Assembly (NCBI GenBank): GCA_009667805.1
Contig: CM019066.1
Location: forward strand, 3,658,001-3,722,000
Reading direction: 5' to 3'
Source: Leptobrachium leishanense
Taxonomy: Eukaryota > Chordata > Amphibia > Anura > Megophryidae
DNA length: 64,000 bases
This document shows, in pieces, positions 11,011 to 22,046 of this stretch. Within the stretch, counting starts at the first letter, position 1; the number at the start of each line of letters is the position of its first letter. Below the pieces are notes generated by a model, which saw only the letters and a list, made by a program, of their open reading frames with translations, was not told the DNA's origin and ran no database searches. A program made the translations under genes and the position numbers.

Positions 11011-11645
11011 TTATTTTAATCATGTTTTAAATAAATTTTATTTTTTTTCCATTTCTAATCCTGTTTCTGCTTTGCTGTTTCCTGGATCATTGGCGGTTTT
11101 TCCTCTGGGTTTTTTCCCTACCTAAAAAAACCTATGGGCATACATCCACGAGCTATGTGAGCTCCCCAGAATGTGAGTACGATTCCATCTGTGTACAACA
11201 TCGTGACCTTTGTTTGTGGATCTGCACAAGGATTTTCTTTTTTCTTCTCTCCACTGCATAAATTTGGATAGAAAATTTGCTGTAAGGTGGGGGTCACCTG
11301 AGAAATTGAAGATAAATTACCCGCACGTCTGGACCCACTCAGAGCCAGTGTTACGGCTCTACACTTGTGAGTGGGATACATATTATATACATCTAAAATT
11401 ATTGCATATATCAGTATAGCACTATTATTGTCTCCTTTTTTTATATATACATATGCGAGGCTCCAGAACCCCAGAGAGCAACATTTGCGCCGATCCAGGT
11501 TATCTCTTTCATAACTCACATAGTTAGTTTGGCCCAGCCCCATTTTCCCGCTTCTGCAATCAGCTATTCCAGTCAGTTTACCTCAGAGGCAGTTCAGCAA
11601 GCATCTGTCTGTACTGGGTGATTGCATCCCGTTTTTACCGTCCCA

Positions 11646-11990
11646 CCATACCAAAGCACTTCAGAGAAGCCCTCTCTAGCCACATCCCCCCATAGCAGAG
11701 CATACTAGAGAAGCTCTCTCTATCCACATCCTCCATACCAGAGCACACAAGAGAAGCCCTCTCTATCCACGTCACCCCATACCAGAGCACATCAGAGAAG
11801 CCCTCTCTATCCACGTCACCCCATATCAGAGCACATCAGAGAAGCCCTCTCTACCCACGTCCGCCCATACCAGAGCACATCAGAGAAGTCCTCTCTAGCC
11901 ACATCCCCCCATAGCAGAGCATACTAGAGACGCTCTCTATCCACGTCCCCCCCATACCAAGGTATACCTGAGAAGCCCTCTCTGTCTATA
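11646..11990. repeat. 42-bp minisatellite
   Basis: About eight tandem units follow the pattern AGAAGCCCTCTCTATCCACG, then a TCACCCCATACCAGAGCACATC block, period 42 bp. Since 42 is divisible by three, a frame can stay open across units, but there are no start or coding features. Confidence 0.93.
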
Positions 11991-11999
11991 AGCCACCTT

Positions 12000-13213
12000 T
12001 TATTTGCTATTACTTTCCCAATAAAGTGAAGAAAATACAAAGGACTTTGTGTGCTTTCAAAAAGGGGATGATTTAAGCTATCTGACTTCGGTCATATACT
12101 GCATGTGACATTCACTCCTCACAATTGACCCTGGGGTTCCTGAATAATCAGATTTCATCCATTCTTTTAAGTCTCCCGCTATTTGGTGGCTGTGAATCTC
12201 CCATGGATTATTTAACATCGCTTGCGCGCGTGTGAGATTGTATAACGGTAATTATTAGGTGGAAAATCAAACCGCTGATCGATAATTCGCAAGTGGCGGT
12301 GACTAAAAAAACAACCGACAAAAAATTTAAGAAGTGAAAAGCCGTCACTTTTCTGTCGGTCTCCAAATCAACGCGTTAACTATATCCAGAAACGTGCCAG
12401 ATTATTCCAGTCATATATAAGTCAGATTTGATAAATCTCCCCCATAATGTATAAAAAATATTAAAAGTAATTAAACATGAATGTGTAAGAAATACTTTCC
12501 ACGAGAAATGACTTCAATCAGAGTTGACAGGAAAAATATCGAATATGCAGGACTAATATTTAAGCTCCTTAACCCGTGAGCCTTTGTATATTTCCCTCAC
12601 GTGCACCAAATGCTTTCAGCAGATTAGTTTCTGCACTTACTGGACTTTATTTTTACATCTCTTTAAAGATGTAATGTTTGCTTTTACAGCTGCGGCCTGA
12701 TGTTAATCATGCTTGGCAGTGACGAGAAATTGTAGGTTGTTGTCCGTCACAGCTGGTATCAGGAACTATAAAATCTAGAACATTTGTTGAGTTCAACAAG
12801 GATAACGGTGACAGCCCAACAAACGTATCCAATGTATCAGTGGGAGAAAAGGCCATAACCTCTAACAATGAATTCCATTGATTTTATTCCACTGCTTCTT
12901 AAGCCCTGTTTTTTGGATAGGGAGAAAAGAATGAAGGGCCTGCCAGCCAAGTTTGAGTCAGTTATCACCTATACCCGTCAATGGAAGATTCGGTTTTAGC
13001 GATACTGGTCAAATGTATTTGTAATCTGAATTTATAAAAATATCTGAAAGAGGCTGATAAATGGCTCTTTGGGCAGCAAAACCAGGGAAAATCACACAGA
13101 AAAGCTCAATTTTAATATTGGTGTTGGTTTAACACCAAAAATCTAAACCTAAAAAGTAACCTATCCCTAAACCCATCCCTTAACCTAAAACTCTAGGACA
13201 CCAGGGGTTATTT
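12000..13213. other. Single-copy-looking island, non-coding
   Basis: No transposon ends, no long frames and no tandem structure. Composition between about 12480 and 12870 is even, without the poly-A or CpG habits of the surrounding MITEs. It is a candidate for conserved non-coding sequence, to be tested by alignment. Confidence 0.4.
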
Positions 13214-13216
13214 TTA

Positions 13217-13643
13217 GGCTAGGGTCAGACTAACGCATTTTTCGCGTTGTCCGTGAAAAAGTGCGTTCGAACGAAAGGACGTATTTTTTCACGGAATATG
13301 CGATAGCGGTCATACGATGCGCATTTTCGGCCGTGATTTTGTACGGATCATCAATAAAACCCTTTTTGCGTCTGGACGTTATGTTGGCCGGACGTGTGCA
13401 GCGTCTGACGTCTCCCAATCACGCAAACACGCCGCTATGCGGACGCAGCGCACTCTGTACGTCAGTACTAGCGGTTTGACGTTCTCGAAAAAATGCATTC
13501 GTTTGCCACTTGCGTTGCGCGGCCGCACTTTTGTGCGGCCGTTCTTCATATGCTGCCCGACATTGGACGTCATTTGCTGCTAGCACGGCCGTGATTTAGT
13601 GCAGTTAAACGCACGTTAAAACTGCTTTCGTCTGACCTTAGCC
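13217..13643. mobile_element. Family B MITE (PIF/Harbinger-like)
   Basis: A 427-bp element with termini GGCTAGGGTCAGAC and GTCTGACCTTAGCC and a TTA duplication at 13214-13216 and 13644-13646. The interior is CpG-rich (ACGTCC, CGGCCGC). It shares ends and length with copies at 15926, 28174 and 36029. Non-coding. Confidence 0.87.
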
Positions 13644-13646
13644 TTA

Positions 13647-14205
13647 AGATTAGAGTTACCAACAGAGTTATTTAGAGAAATATAAAAATTCAAGGCCCAT
13701 CACTGACCTGATTTTTATCAAGAAGGGTTCATTTTTCGGAATTCGACTTCGGCCTTATCCATTGAGTTAAATCAACTCATATTTAAAAAAAAAAAAAATC
13801 AGTCGAAACTAGTCAATGTTTTTTTAAGAAAAAATAGCAGATCTATTTAAATCAAGTCCAATGTATGACCAGCACTTTGATGAGGAGCTTCGTCTTTGCT
13901 CATACTAACTACAGTTGATGCCTTGAATCCGAAAATTCGCTGGAACCATTAAATAATAATAAGAGACATACCACTTCTTTCTACCTTGAAAATTACCTAT
14001 TCACCTGTGGCTGTTCAGTTAGAACTGCTTTTTTGTAAAAGTAAGTAATAATATGATTAAAAAAAAGTATTGCTCTTTACCATGACTTTTTTTATTGAGG
14101 CAGTGCCAAGCGATTTTAATTATTCTTATGTTGAAGTTCTTCCCTTCATCTCACTTGTAATTCATTTCCAAACACATATACAGTATAAAAGATACAAATC
14201 TAAAG
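13647..14205. other. No recognised feature
   Basis: AT-rich intergenic sequence. I see no coding frame, terminal repeats or tandem repeats beyond homopolymer A and T. Confidence 0.4.
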
Positions 14206-15010
14206 GGGTTATTCAGAGAGCACCGAAATGTCACCGACATTCCGGTGCTCTTTCGTTCCCCGCACTTTGGGGAATTAAATTCCTCCACCCTGCTTTGAAT
14301 TCAGCAAGGGAAGTGCAGCGAACGGATCTGAAAATCCATTGGAAATTCGCCGATAACTTCGCCGGTGTGATCTGAAATATCGGACCAATCCGAAATGCCG
14401 CAGAAAATCCACCGAACATGTGCGAAAAAAGACAATCTGCTGAACACAGCAGCGACCATCTGCTGGAAAAAGCCATCAAGCCGATGAACGGGGTAAAAAA
14501 AGTAAAAAAAAAATGAGTGAAACTCAAACAAAATTCAAGCGCTGTTTGCAAAAAAAATACTGAAGGAAAATGTCTGGAATTTACATATAAGGTTCTATGA
14601 ATAATCATAAAAAGATCTATTAAAGAAAAAAAAGCTATTTAAAAAAAATCAGAAAATTAGGAAAAAATCACGAAAAATGCCTAAAAAAAAAAATAGAGAC
14701 ATTTTGCTGCAGATTAAAAGAATAAACAGTTTATTAGATATTGCATTAAAACGGGAATATTTTTAACATTGATACCTATGGGATTCGCCTGATTAAACCT
14801 GCAGAATGAAACCACCGAACATCAGGGCACTTCACTGACATTTCTCTGCTGTTCGGTGTCTCTGAATAGATTAACCATTGTTTCTCTATGGGGATTTCAC
14901 TGCTGTCGAACAGCACTGTATTTTTCTGGCAATTCTCCAAAATTTGGCAAAATGGTAAGATTGCCAACAGTGCATAGAAACAGTATCAAAAATTTTCCAG
15001 CCCCAGACTG
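14206..15010. mobile_element. Family A MITE, right end degraded
   Basis: The left end is GGGGTTATTCAGAGAGCACC, followed by the usual CACCGAAATGTCACCG block. The middle carries AACATTGATACCTATGGG at about 14770, and the right arm carries CTGCTGTCGAACAGCAC. The distal terminus cannot be located. Confidence 0.7.
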
Positions 15011-15439
15011 CATTTATATAGGGTATGTTTGTTTCAGATTTTTGAGCAGTCCATTCTATTGTTATGGTTTTTGGTAAAAAGAAAAGAACTGGACAAAGTG
15101 CATTAAACGAGATTCAGGTAATTTCAAAAACGCATTTTCTTACCTCCTATAATAGCTAGAGAGTTCATTTTAGTGTCATTTTAATGCTCTTTCATTTTTA
15201 TTTTTGCAGTTTTGTGATTGCCCAAACCACATTTTATATCATTTCTGTTGTTTTTCCAAAGCTTTTAAAGAAATAAATAAAGAAATAACCAACTGTAATA
15301 TCTGAAACAAAATATTTCTTTTTGCACATTTTCATGGGGAAATCCAAGATGCAAATTTAATTTGAATTGCTTGACATTGGTTTCAAAAGTTAACTTTTTT
15401 AGTAGATTTGATATAGAATGACCCCCAAAGCAAGTGCTT

Positions 15440-15545
15440 CGTGAAGATACCGGCTGGGTGGAGTAGAGGTAACATCACTGCTCTGCGTGGAGAGAGCCTG
15501 TGGAGACATGGGTTAAATCCCGACGAGCAACCTCTCCAGTTAGGC
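15440..15545 (+). repeat. tRNA-derived SINE head
   Basis: The segment contains an A-box-like TGGAGTAGAGG and, about 50 bp downstream, a B-box-like GGTTAAATCC, the spacing of an internal RNA polymerase III promoter. It ends abruptly at the family B MITE. It does not fold as a functional tRNA, so I call it a SINE fragment rather than a tRNA gene. Confidence 0.6.
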
Positions 15546-16421
15546 TAGGGACAGATGAGCGCATTTTCTGCGGCCACCGTCAAAATGTACGTCGATGCGT
15601 GCGCACGCATTTTTTCACGGAATACGCTTAAGTGGTCAGACGACCACAGTCGCACAGTCGCAGGTACTCACCAACGCAATTCTAGGGAAATCCGGCTGTT
15701 TGAACGTTATGTAGGCCGCACACTAGCAGCGTCTGACGTCTCCTAATCACGCACACACGCTGCCATGCGGCCGCAGCGCACTCTGTACGTCTGTAGCAGC
15801 GGTTTCACGTTCTGAGAAAAATGCGTTCATTTGCCGTTGCGTGGTGTCGGCGCACTTTTGTACGCACGTACTGCGTATATTGGCCGTCATTGGCCGTTAT
15901 GTGCTGCTACTGCCGCCGTGATTTAGGCTGGGGTCAGACGAGCGTAGTGTTCACGTCCGTGATTGCGCCTAAAAGTACGTCCGTGATAGCATGAAAGTAA
16001 GTCCATTGGAGCCTGACACATGAAGTACGTCCGCACTGAACTGCGGACGCACAACGGCCGCGGCAAACGGACGCAGGTTAGGCAAGAACGTAATACTGCT
16101 AGAACGGACGTGCGGAGTGCGCCACGTCCACAACGTCTGCATAGCTTTGTGTGTGAGTGATGGAGCATGGTCAGACGGACTGCATTTATACGTCCAGCAT
16201 TTTTGACGGACAGAATGTTTTTCATTGTAATTTATTTTCCCCTCCTACATTCCGTCAAAAATAACTTCAGTGAAAAAACGGACTGTGTGACCACTACTGC
16301 GTCATCCGTACTGACGATGTCCGTACTGCACGGACGTACAGTCCGTAGAAATCACGCTCGTCTGACCCCAGCCTTAGTGCGCCTGCACGCGCGTTCCGAC
16401 TGCCCCACTCTGACCCTAGCC
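15543..16421. mobile_element. Family B MITE, split by a second family B MITE
   Basis: Outer termini are GGCTAGGGACAGATGAGCGC and GACCCTAGCC, flanked by TTA on the left and TAA on the right, so the target duplication is imperfect. The element is interrupted by a closely related copy at 15926-16373, which leaves outer halves of about 383 and 48 bp. Confidence 0.75.
15926..16373. mobile_element. Family B MITE nested in another family B MITE
   Basis: Termini GGCTGGGGTCAGACGAGCG and CGTCTGACCCCAGCC are flanked by exact TTA duplications at 15923-15925 and 16374-16376. It is 448 bp and rich in CpG-containing words such as ACGTCCG. Non-coding. Confidence 0.85.
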
Positions 16422-16425
16422 TAAG

Positions 16426-18610
16426 CAGTGGCGACTCTAGGAACAATATTTAGGGGGGGCACAGAAGATACCGCAGTCAAAACTGGGGGGGCACTAATCA
16501 TTTTCACCACTAAATCATACCACTGAATAAAAGTATTCCGGGGCCCTATCACCTGGTGTGAGCTAAGACAACATCACTAAAGGAAAAATTTAGTGCGAGT
16601 CGCTAAAACTTACAGGGTTATTCAGAGAGAGGTGAAAAGCAGGAGAATGACTGGAGAATGGAAAATTCTTGGTTAAAGAATCGGCTATTTTGACCTAGAA
16701 TTTTCCATTCTCCAGTCATTCTCCTGCTTTTCACCGCTTTCTGAATAACCCTGTTAGTGCCTGACGACCTACTAACAGATCACCTTGACTGCAGTAGTCC
16801 ATGAACAAGGTCGTTTGGCGCACGCTAGGGAAACTCTAAGACCCAAGTTGAGACCCAGCGCTAATGCGGTTGTGTACAGGATAGAACGTTTTTCTTTTCC
16901 ATACCTATCCCCCGCCCTCACAAGCTTGAATATGAACACATCCAGTGAATAACCTCTCACCCCTGCATTATTAAAATCCTCCACGGTGGCCGTATCATCC
17001 ATGTTTTGCTGCACACATATATTAAGGCTGATGGACATTGCATGATAAATGCCTCCCAGCAGCATGTAGAATCATTACACTGCATTTAATAGATCCAAAA
17101 GGAAGGCCAGGTGAGCGACAAAAAATTCCCTGCTACAGCATATAAACAATACATGTTTCAGGGCAAGACTTATCCATGTGTTCCTTTAAACATGGTCCAC
17201 ACAGTCACCCTAATAATCAACTGCTTACATACTATGAATAACCCCCAGCATAAAATGTTTAAAATTAGGCAATATATTAGAATTAGGATATATGTGGATA
17301 AAGGATATATTTATAATAGAGCTGACTGCAACAGCAGCGACATTGCTGACCATATCCATTACTATGGTGTATGGGGCCAAGAGAACACCTGTGTTGCATT
17401 CCTTTCAATTGCCTGCTAATTTTGGACGAGGACCTGTTTTTTCTGTTTTTTTGGAGTTAGCACCAGGGCTGAGCAGTAGGTAAAATGTTGCAATTAGTGC
17501 ACCTCAAAAAATTTAGTGCTGGCACCAAGTGATCTGTAAAGATATCTAGCTCTCCCCGTGTTAAGTATAGGATGCGGAAAGTACAGTAAACTCGCGGTAC
17601 AAATCGCTAATAGCGACGCACTAAGTGATTTTTACCATTTGTAGCGGGAGGCAAACGATCTGTTGGTCAGGCGCTAGACTGAATTAACCTGGCGCTAACG
17701 CAAAATCACACCGACGCAAGGGTTAGCTCACACCAGGTAATAGTGCCCTAAATAAGTATATATATAAATAAGATTACAAAACCCCAGAGTAATGTGATGC
17801 AATGATTCCTTTTTGTTGTATTAACCTGATACTTAAATTCAATATTTTATTTGACGCAATTTGGCAGTTTCTGCTGAATGTCTGATAACTGCTTCAGCGA
17901 CTCCACTTTTAGCAAATTACAGTGACCATTCGCTAAATAGGGAATTCACCTTATTTTCGGCAAAATAAATTCCTCGAAATGTGACGGAAAGCAGAGGATC
18001 TACAGATCATTAGACCCTTTAGATTCTAACTTCCATAATAACCCCTAAAATGCCTTAAACCCAGAGAAATGCAATAAAAATAATAAACAATGTGGCATTT
18101 AGCTACCCCGTAACCCCTAATAACATGAAATGAATACACTGAGGCATGTAGCCAACCCATTAACCCCTAAAATGCCATTAATCAAGGAAAAAACAAATGT
18201 ATACTGTGAGGGATGAAGCCTGCCCATTAACCCTTAATATACAACTAAACCAAGGCATAAACTAACGTAATACACAATGTAATGTATAGTCTGAACATTA
18301 ACCATTTCACTGCTGAGCCATTTCAACCCTGTGAAAATGTTTACGTTTAAGTGCACGTTATTATTTGATGTTTTATGACTTTCACATCACACTGAATATA
18401 GTCATGTTGGGGTATCATTGGAAAGGCCAGAATCTGCCCTTTCAAATGACACCTAGTTCATCCATATACGATGCATAGCTACGGAGATACGTTGGTCCGA
18501 AGAAGTGTGGGAAGCTGGATGCTGATTTTTGGTGGGGGGGCACCTGGGGGGGCAAGAAATAACCTAGGGGGGGCAATTGCCCCCCTTGCCCCCCTGTAGA
18601 GTCGCCTATG
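16426..18610. mobile_element. Old hAT-type element
   Basis: The left end is CAGTGGCGACTCTAGG followed by a G-rich tract. The right end, TAGAGTCGCC, is preceded by a long GGGGGGGCA/TTGCCCCC tract. Both are typical of one hAT group. The 8-bp flanks agree at only four positions, so the boundary is eroded. No transposase is readable. A smaller inverted pair inside (CCTATCACCTGGTGTGAG near 16553 and CTCACACCAGGTAATAG near 17726) suggests another nested element. Confidence 0.6.
16613..16753. mobile_element. Foldback MITE, family A-short
   Basis: A 141-bp element forms a nearly perfect hairpin with arms of about 58 bp. The ends are CAGGGTTATTCAGAGAG and its complement, with TTA duplicated at 16610-16612 and 16754-16756. 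It shares the first 17 bp with the long family A elements, which suggests mobilisation by the same transposase. Confidence 0.88.
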
Positions 18611-18720
18611 CCAGTAAGTGTCCTTGGGCAAGACACATATACTCGCCACCCAGGACATATTTGAAAATGAGAGAGCTCTCAATGTATCCTGGTAAAATCC
18701 TTTCTCAAAAAAAAAAAAGA
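18611..18720 (+). repeat. SINE 3' half with LINE-like tail
   Basis: Contains GTCCTTGGGCAAGACAC, a word common in vertebrate tRNA-type SINEs. It is followed by GGACATATTTGAAAATGAGA, TCAATGTATCCTGGTAAAATCC and an A-run. The terminal 60 bp match the 3' tail of the LINE at 33815-34560, as expected for a SINE that borrows LINE machinery. Confidence 0.65.
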
Positions 18721-18808
18721 TACAACTTTGACACGCTGCTAGGCATCATTGCAAAAAAAAAAAACAAGACCTTACCTTTGTTATTTTCAGCTCACTGTTA
18801 AACCATTA

Positions 18809-20145
18809 GGGGGTTATTCAAAGAGCACTGAATTTTCACTGTGCTTTTATTCGCTGCACTTCGGTGAATTCAGCATTCATCGCAAGGTCCCTGAAGTGTG
18901 CCGAAAAGATCCGCTGATGCCGCTGATAAATCGCCAAACGCAGTCGACGACCTGCCATACAAACCGCCGAAAAAAAAGCCGAACAGACGCATTTTTTAAA
19001 AGGCGTTTTAAACAAAAATAATGCATGAAAATGGAAAATGCATAGAAATAATATATGAGGTCCTATGAATAATAATAAGGTCTGTTACAGAATTTTTTTA
19101 AATAATGAGCCATTTAACCCTTTCACTTCCAAGTGATTTTCCAAAGAAACCATTGTCAGAAACCAGTGGTTTACCCCAAACTAGGTTCCCTGGACAGAAA
19201 CAAATCCTGCCTGAGCCCCGCGGTAAGAAAGCAGATTGTACAACAAATTCTTATGCCGGCTGTTGACTACGGAGATGTAGTGTATGCAGCTGCCCCGCAA
19301 ACACACCTCCAGAAACTTACTACATTGTATAACTCATTCTGCCACTTTGTGCTACAATGTAACTACATGACCCACCACTGTGACATGTTAAAAGAACTAA
19401 ACTGGCCGTCGCTGGAATCTAGACGCACTCTTCACCTTTCCAACCTGGTGGTTAAGAGCTTTTCTGGGAAGCTGACACCCTACCTGAATATGCTGCTTCC
19501 CTCAGCAGCTCCCTCATCCTATAACCTCCGATCCAGGACCAGCACCTTACTTGCAATACCACAATACAAAAAGACAGTGGCTCGGTCCTCATTTTCCTAC
19601 AGAGCACCGCAGTTATGGAATAACCTCCCAGACACCATCAAATCTTCCCCCAGTCTAATTTCATTTGCTTTTTGGGCTGCAGATTTGCATATTGAGATAT
19701 CTATCGGTAGTGAAGAGTTAAAAAACTCAATCAAAAATTTTGATGAAAAAAATCCAGAAAAATGCCTAAAAAAATTCTAAAAATATAAATTAATATAAAG
19801 ACTTTTGCTGCAAATAAAGAGAATAACGGTTGAATAAATAATTTATAAAAATGGTATTTTTTTTTACATTGAAACCTATGGGATTAGCCTGCTTAAACCT
19901 TTTGAACGAAAGCACTGAAAATCGGAGCATTTTGACAATTTTCCGGTGCTGTTCGGTGTTCTCTGAATAGATTAACCATTACTTCTCTATGGGGAGTTCA
20001 CTGCTGCCGAATTTCATAGTATTTCCTTTGACAACTCGTCAATATTTAGTGAATTGCCAGCTTTTTGAATAGCCCAATTGCCGCGAAATAGCACCGTACG
20101 AGAGAATTCATTCGGTGGCAAATTTGGCTCTCTTTGAATAACCCC
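18809..20145. mobile_element. Family A MITE, complete, containing LINE debris
   Basis: Termini GGGGGTTATTCAAAGAGC and GCTCTCTTTGAATAACCCC are flanked by TTA at 18806-18808 and 20146-20148. The element is enlarged by a LINE fragment at about 19171-19665. Both family A arms are recognisable on either side. Confidence 0.82.
19171..19665 (+). pseudogene. L2-like LINE reverse transcriptase C-terminal fragment
   Basis: The plus-strand frame encodes the region after the polymerase core of an L2/Jockey-type LINE ORF2, from PAVRKQIVQQILMPAVDYG through YRAPQLWNNLPDTIKSSP. The last motif is the conserved end of these proteins. It opens in frame at both sides into family A sequence, so the longer ORF around it (19133-19780) is a chance fusion and not a gene. 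It is about 90 percent similar by eye to the minus-strand copy at 33997-34560. Confidence 0.85.
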
Positions 20146-20149
20146 TTAA

Positions 20150-20613
20150 GGTCCGCGTCAGACGGATGCAGTGATCACGTCCGTGTTGCTGCACAGTTTA
20201 ACGTCTGTCGTAACATAGGATCATGATCAATAGAGACCCACACACGAAGTACGTGCGCACCGAAGTGCGCACGCAGCACGCAGATGGCAACGGACGCAAT
20301 TTAGGCAAGAACGTAAAACCTCTAGGACGGATGCGCAGAGTGCGGCACGTCTGCATAGCGTTCTGTGTGCGTGATGACACAAAGTCACAGAGCGCATTTG
20401 CAACGTCCAGCACCTTGACGCACAAAATGGCTTTTCATATCATTTTCCAAATTGTATCATTTTTCATATTAATTTTGTTTCCCATAATTCCCTTTTTTTT
20501 TACATCCGTCAAGAAAAATGGACCGCGTGGTGTCTACAGTATTTCCGTCAGTACGTACGTCCGTTGTGCACGCACGAAGAGTGCGCTCAGACTGCGTTCA
20601 TATGACATTAGCC
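20150..20613. mobile_element. Family B-prime MITE (PIF/Harbinger-like)
   Basis: A 464-bp element with TAA at 20147-20149 and 20614-20616. Its termini, GGTCCGCGTCAGACGGATG and CATATGACATTAGCC, are more diverged than in other copies. The interior, including a CACGTCTGCATAGCG stretch, matches the split element at 31328-34865 in inverted order. Confidence 0.75.
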
Positions 20614-20616
20614 TAA

Positions 20617-21239
20617 ATCAGTAATTAACTCAAAATCAGCCTACATATTTCGTTTTCAATAACCTGTATATTTTATCACATGATAAAAAAATAAAAACCT
20701 TACCGTACATGTAAGAGCATTTATAACTGTTTTAGTTTCAGTCTTTTTATTTCTTTATTTTGCAAAGGTCTCTGATAAAATGTGGAGCCACAGATAGTGC
20801 ACTGATTATAAACAAACAGCGCGTGATTTTGTTTTCCCAGGATGACAGAAAAGGTATGCTATATGTCTGTTTCTTATAAATAGCCACGTTTTTCTGCGTG
20901 ATTGCTGTAACATGCTCTGAATACATAAATACACTTTAAATTAAAGCGAATATCGAGGAAGAGCAGCTCAAAGCTATAATTCACGCGAAACAGATGGCAT
21001 TAATAAATGTGTAAAAATACCTGTTTGAAAGATTTAATGGAAATTTGGAATTAATCGATTAATACCAGTGAGTAAAATAACACATACAGAGATGTACAAT
21101 TCCAGGACCTTGTTCCAGCTGAGCCGACAGTAGGGAGCCACTAATGGCAAAAGATGCTGTGAGCCACTAGTGGCTCCCCGTTACTTGCTATAGTGTTGAG
21201 TGAGTCATCATGCTAGCGAATATTTGGGAGTCTTTAATG
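20617..21239. other. Single-copy-looking island, non-coding
   Basis: No frames, terminal repeats or tandem repeats. The 20760-21070 stretch has homeodomain-like AATTAAT words and balanced composition. It is a candidate for conserved non-coding sequence. Confidence 0.4.
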
Positions 21240-21375
21240 CAGGGGTCAGCAGTCTTGGTCCTCCAGATATTTTGGAACTACGTCTCCCACGATGCTCACT
21301 CATGCGTTAGGTTGGCTGAGCATCATGGGAGATGTATTTCCAAAACATCTGGAGGGCCAAGGTTGCTGACCCCTG
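21240..21375. mobile_element. Small hAT MITE, family C
   Basis: A 136-bp inverted repeat with ends CAGGGGTCAGCAG and GCTGACCCCTG; the interior is TCCAGATATTTTGGAACTA and its mirror. Better-preserved relatives with 8-bp duplications are at 39861 and 41460. Confidence 0.8.
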
Positions 21376-21461
21376 TGCTAGTGGATACTGGTAGCAGTGC
21401 CATGTGCCACCACTCTCTTCTCACTGAGTCCATAGGAGACTTATGTGAGATCATGTAGGAC

Positions 21462-21597
21462 AGTGGAGTCTAACTTTGGCCCTCCAGATGTTTCAGAACT
21501 ATATCTCCAATGATGCCCAGCCACTCATTAGGTCAACAGAACATCATAGGAGATGTAGTTCCGAAACATCTGGGGGGCCTAGGTTGAGCACCCTTGG
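21462..21597. mobile_element. Small hAT MITE, family C, diverged
   Basis: Same mirror structure as 21240-21375 (CCCTCCAGATGTTTCAGAAC and GTTCCGAAACATCTGG), with weaker ends. Ends are approximate and no clear duplication was found. Confidence 0.65.
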
Positions 21598-21823
21598 TGT
21601 AGTATTCTTGGTTGTGGTGAGAGGAAGGTACAGAACGAGCCGTCCTCTGCTTTTTGGGACCAATGTTGAGTACGGAATTTTTGTAATTGGCTATTTTTGA
21701 ATTCTAAGTGAGGAAAAAAATCAATGAATCCAGCTTTGACACACACAGGAAAAATGAGTTCAGGTCCCAGTACCAGTGGTGGGCCAACGGAGCGGGGGTC
21801 CCCTGCTGCACAGCCCCAAAATT

Positions 21824-22038
21824 CCACAGGATAAATAAAAAAACTCCAAGACCCACGATGACTAATTGATTGATTGTCTGATTGATCTGTGATGCTATTT
21901 ATTTGTAGTTCATGGTATTGTGATTTAGGCTTGACAAAGACCAGCTGTGGTTGAAACGTCATCTGTCTTCATTTGGTATTGGAATAAATCCACTTGAGTC
22001 AATATCGTGGATCTTGGAGTTTTTTTATTTATCCTGTT
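21824..22038. repeat. Foldback structure with a decayed hammerhead-like core
   Basis: A left arm (GGATAAATAAAAAAACTCCA, then AGACCCACGAT) is mirrored at the right (ATCGTGGATCTTGGAG, then T-rich and ATTTATCC). Between them, 21930-21960 reads CTTGACAAAGACC, a GGT-closed stem, then GAAACGTC. This resembles a hammerhead core with a damaged CTGATGA box. The layout parallels the Penelope palindromes on a small scale. Confidence 0.5.
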
Positions 22039-22046
22039 GACACACA

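Larger units (their letters stand above)
10322..11511. mobile_element. Palindromic Penelope-like insertion, 1.2 kb
   Basis: A near-perfect inverted repeat is centred between 10968 and 10969, with arms 10426-10968 and 10969-11511. Only the left side continues past the arm, as an unpaired extension of about 104 bp (10322-10425). An exact 15-bp direct repeat, TAACTCACATAGTTA, flanks the unit at 10307-10321 and 11512-11526, so it inserted as one piece. Each arm begins within a hammerhead ribozyme core. The same arm sequence, with the same extension, occurs downstream of the ribozyme in the larger Penelope insertion at 57910-61821, which identifies the family. No protein is encoded; mirrored frames in the arms are incidental. 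Confidence 0.88.

Noticed and set aside
10557..11543. Two identical ORFs on opposite strands (from MYPTHKCRAV)
   Set aside because: They are mirror frames in the arms of the Penelope palindrome, in the region downstream of the ribozyme. No Penelope protein domain is there.
15440..15545. Possible functional tRNA gene
   Set aside because: A- and B-box words are present, but no cloverleaf with a proper acceptor stem can be drawn, and SINE context fits better.
16426..18618. Exact 8-bp duplication for the hAT with G-rich ends
   Set aside because: The flanks AGCCTAAG and CCAGTAAG agree at only four positions; I keep the element but not a clean duplication.
19133..19780. 215-codon ORF taken as a complete gene
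   Set aside because: Only the middle is LINE-derived; both ends run into family A MITE sequence, so the frame is an accidental fusion.
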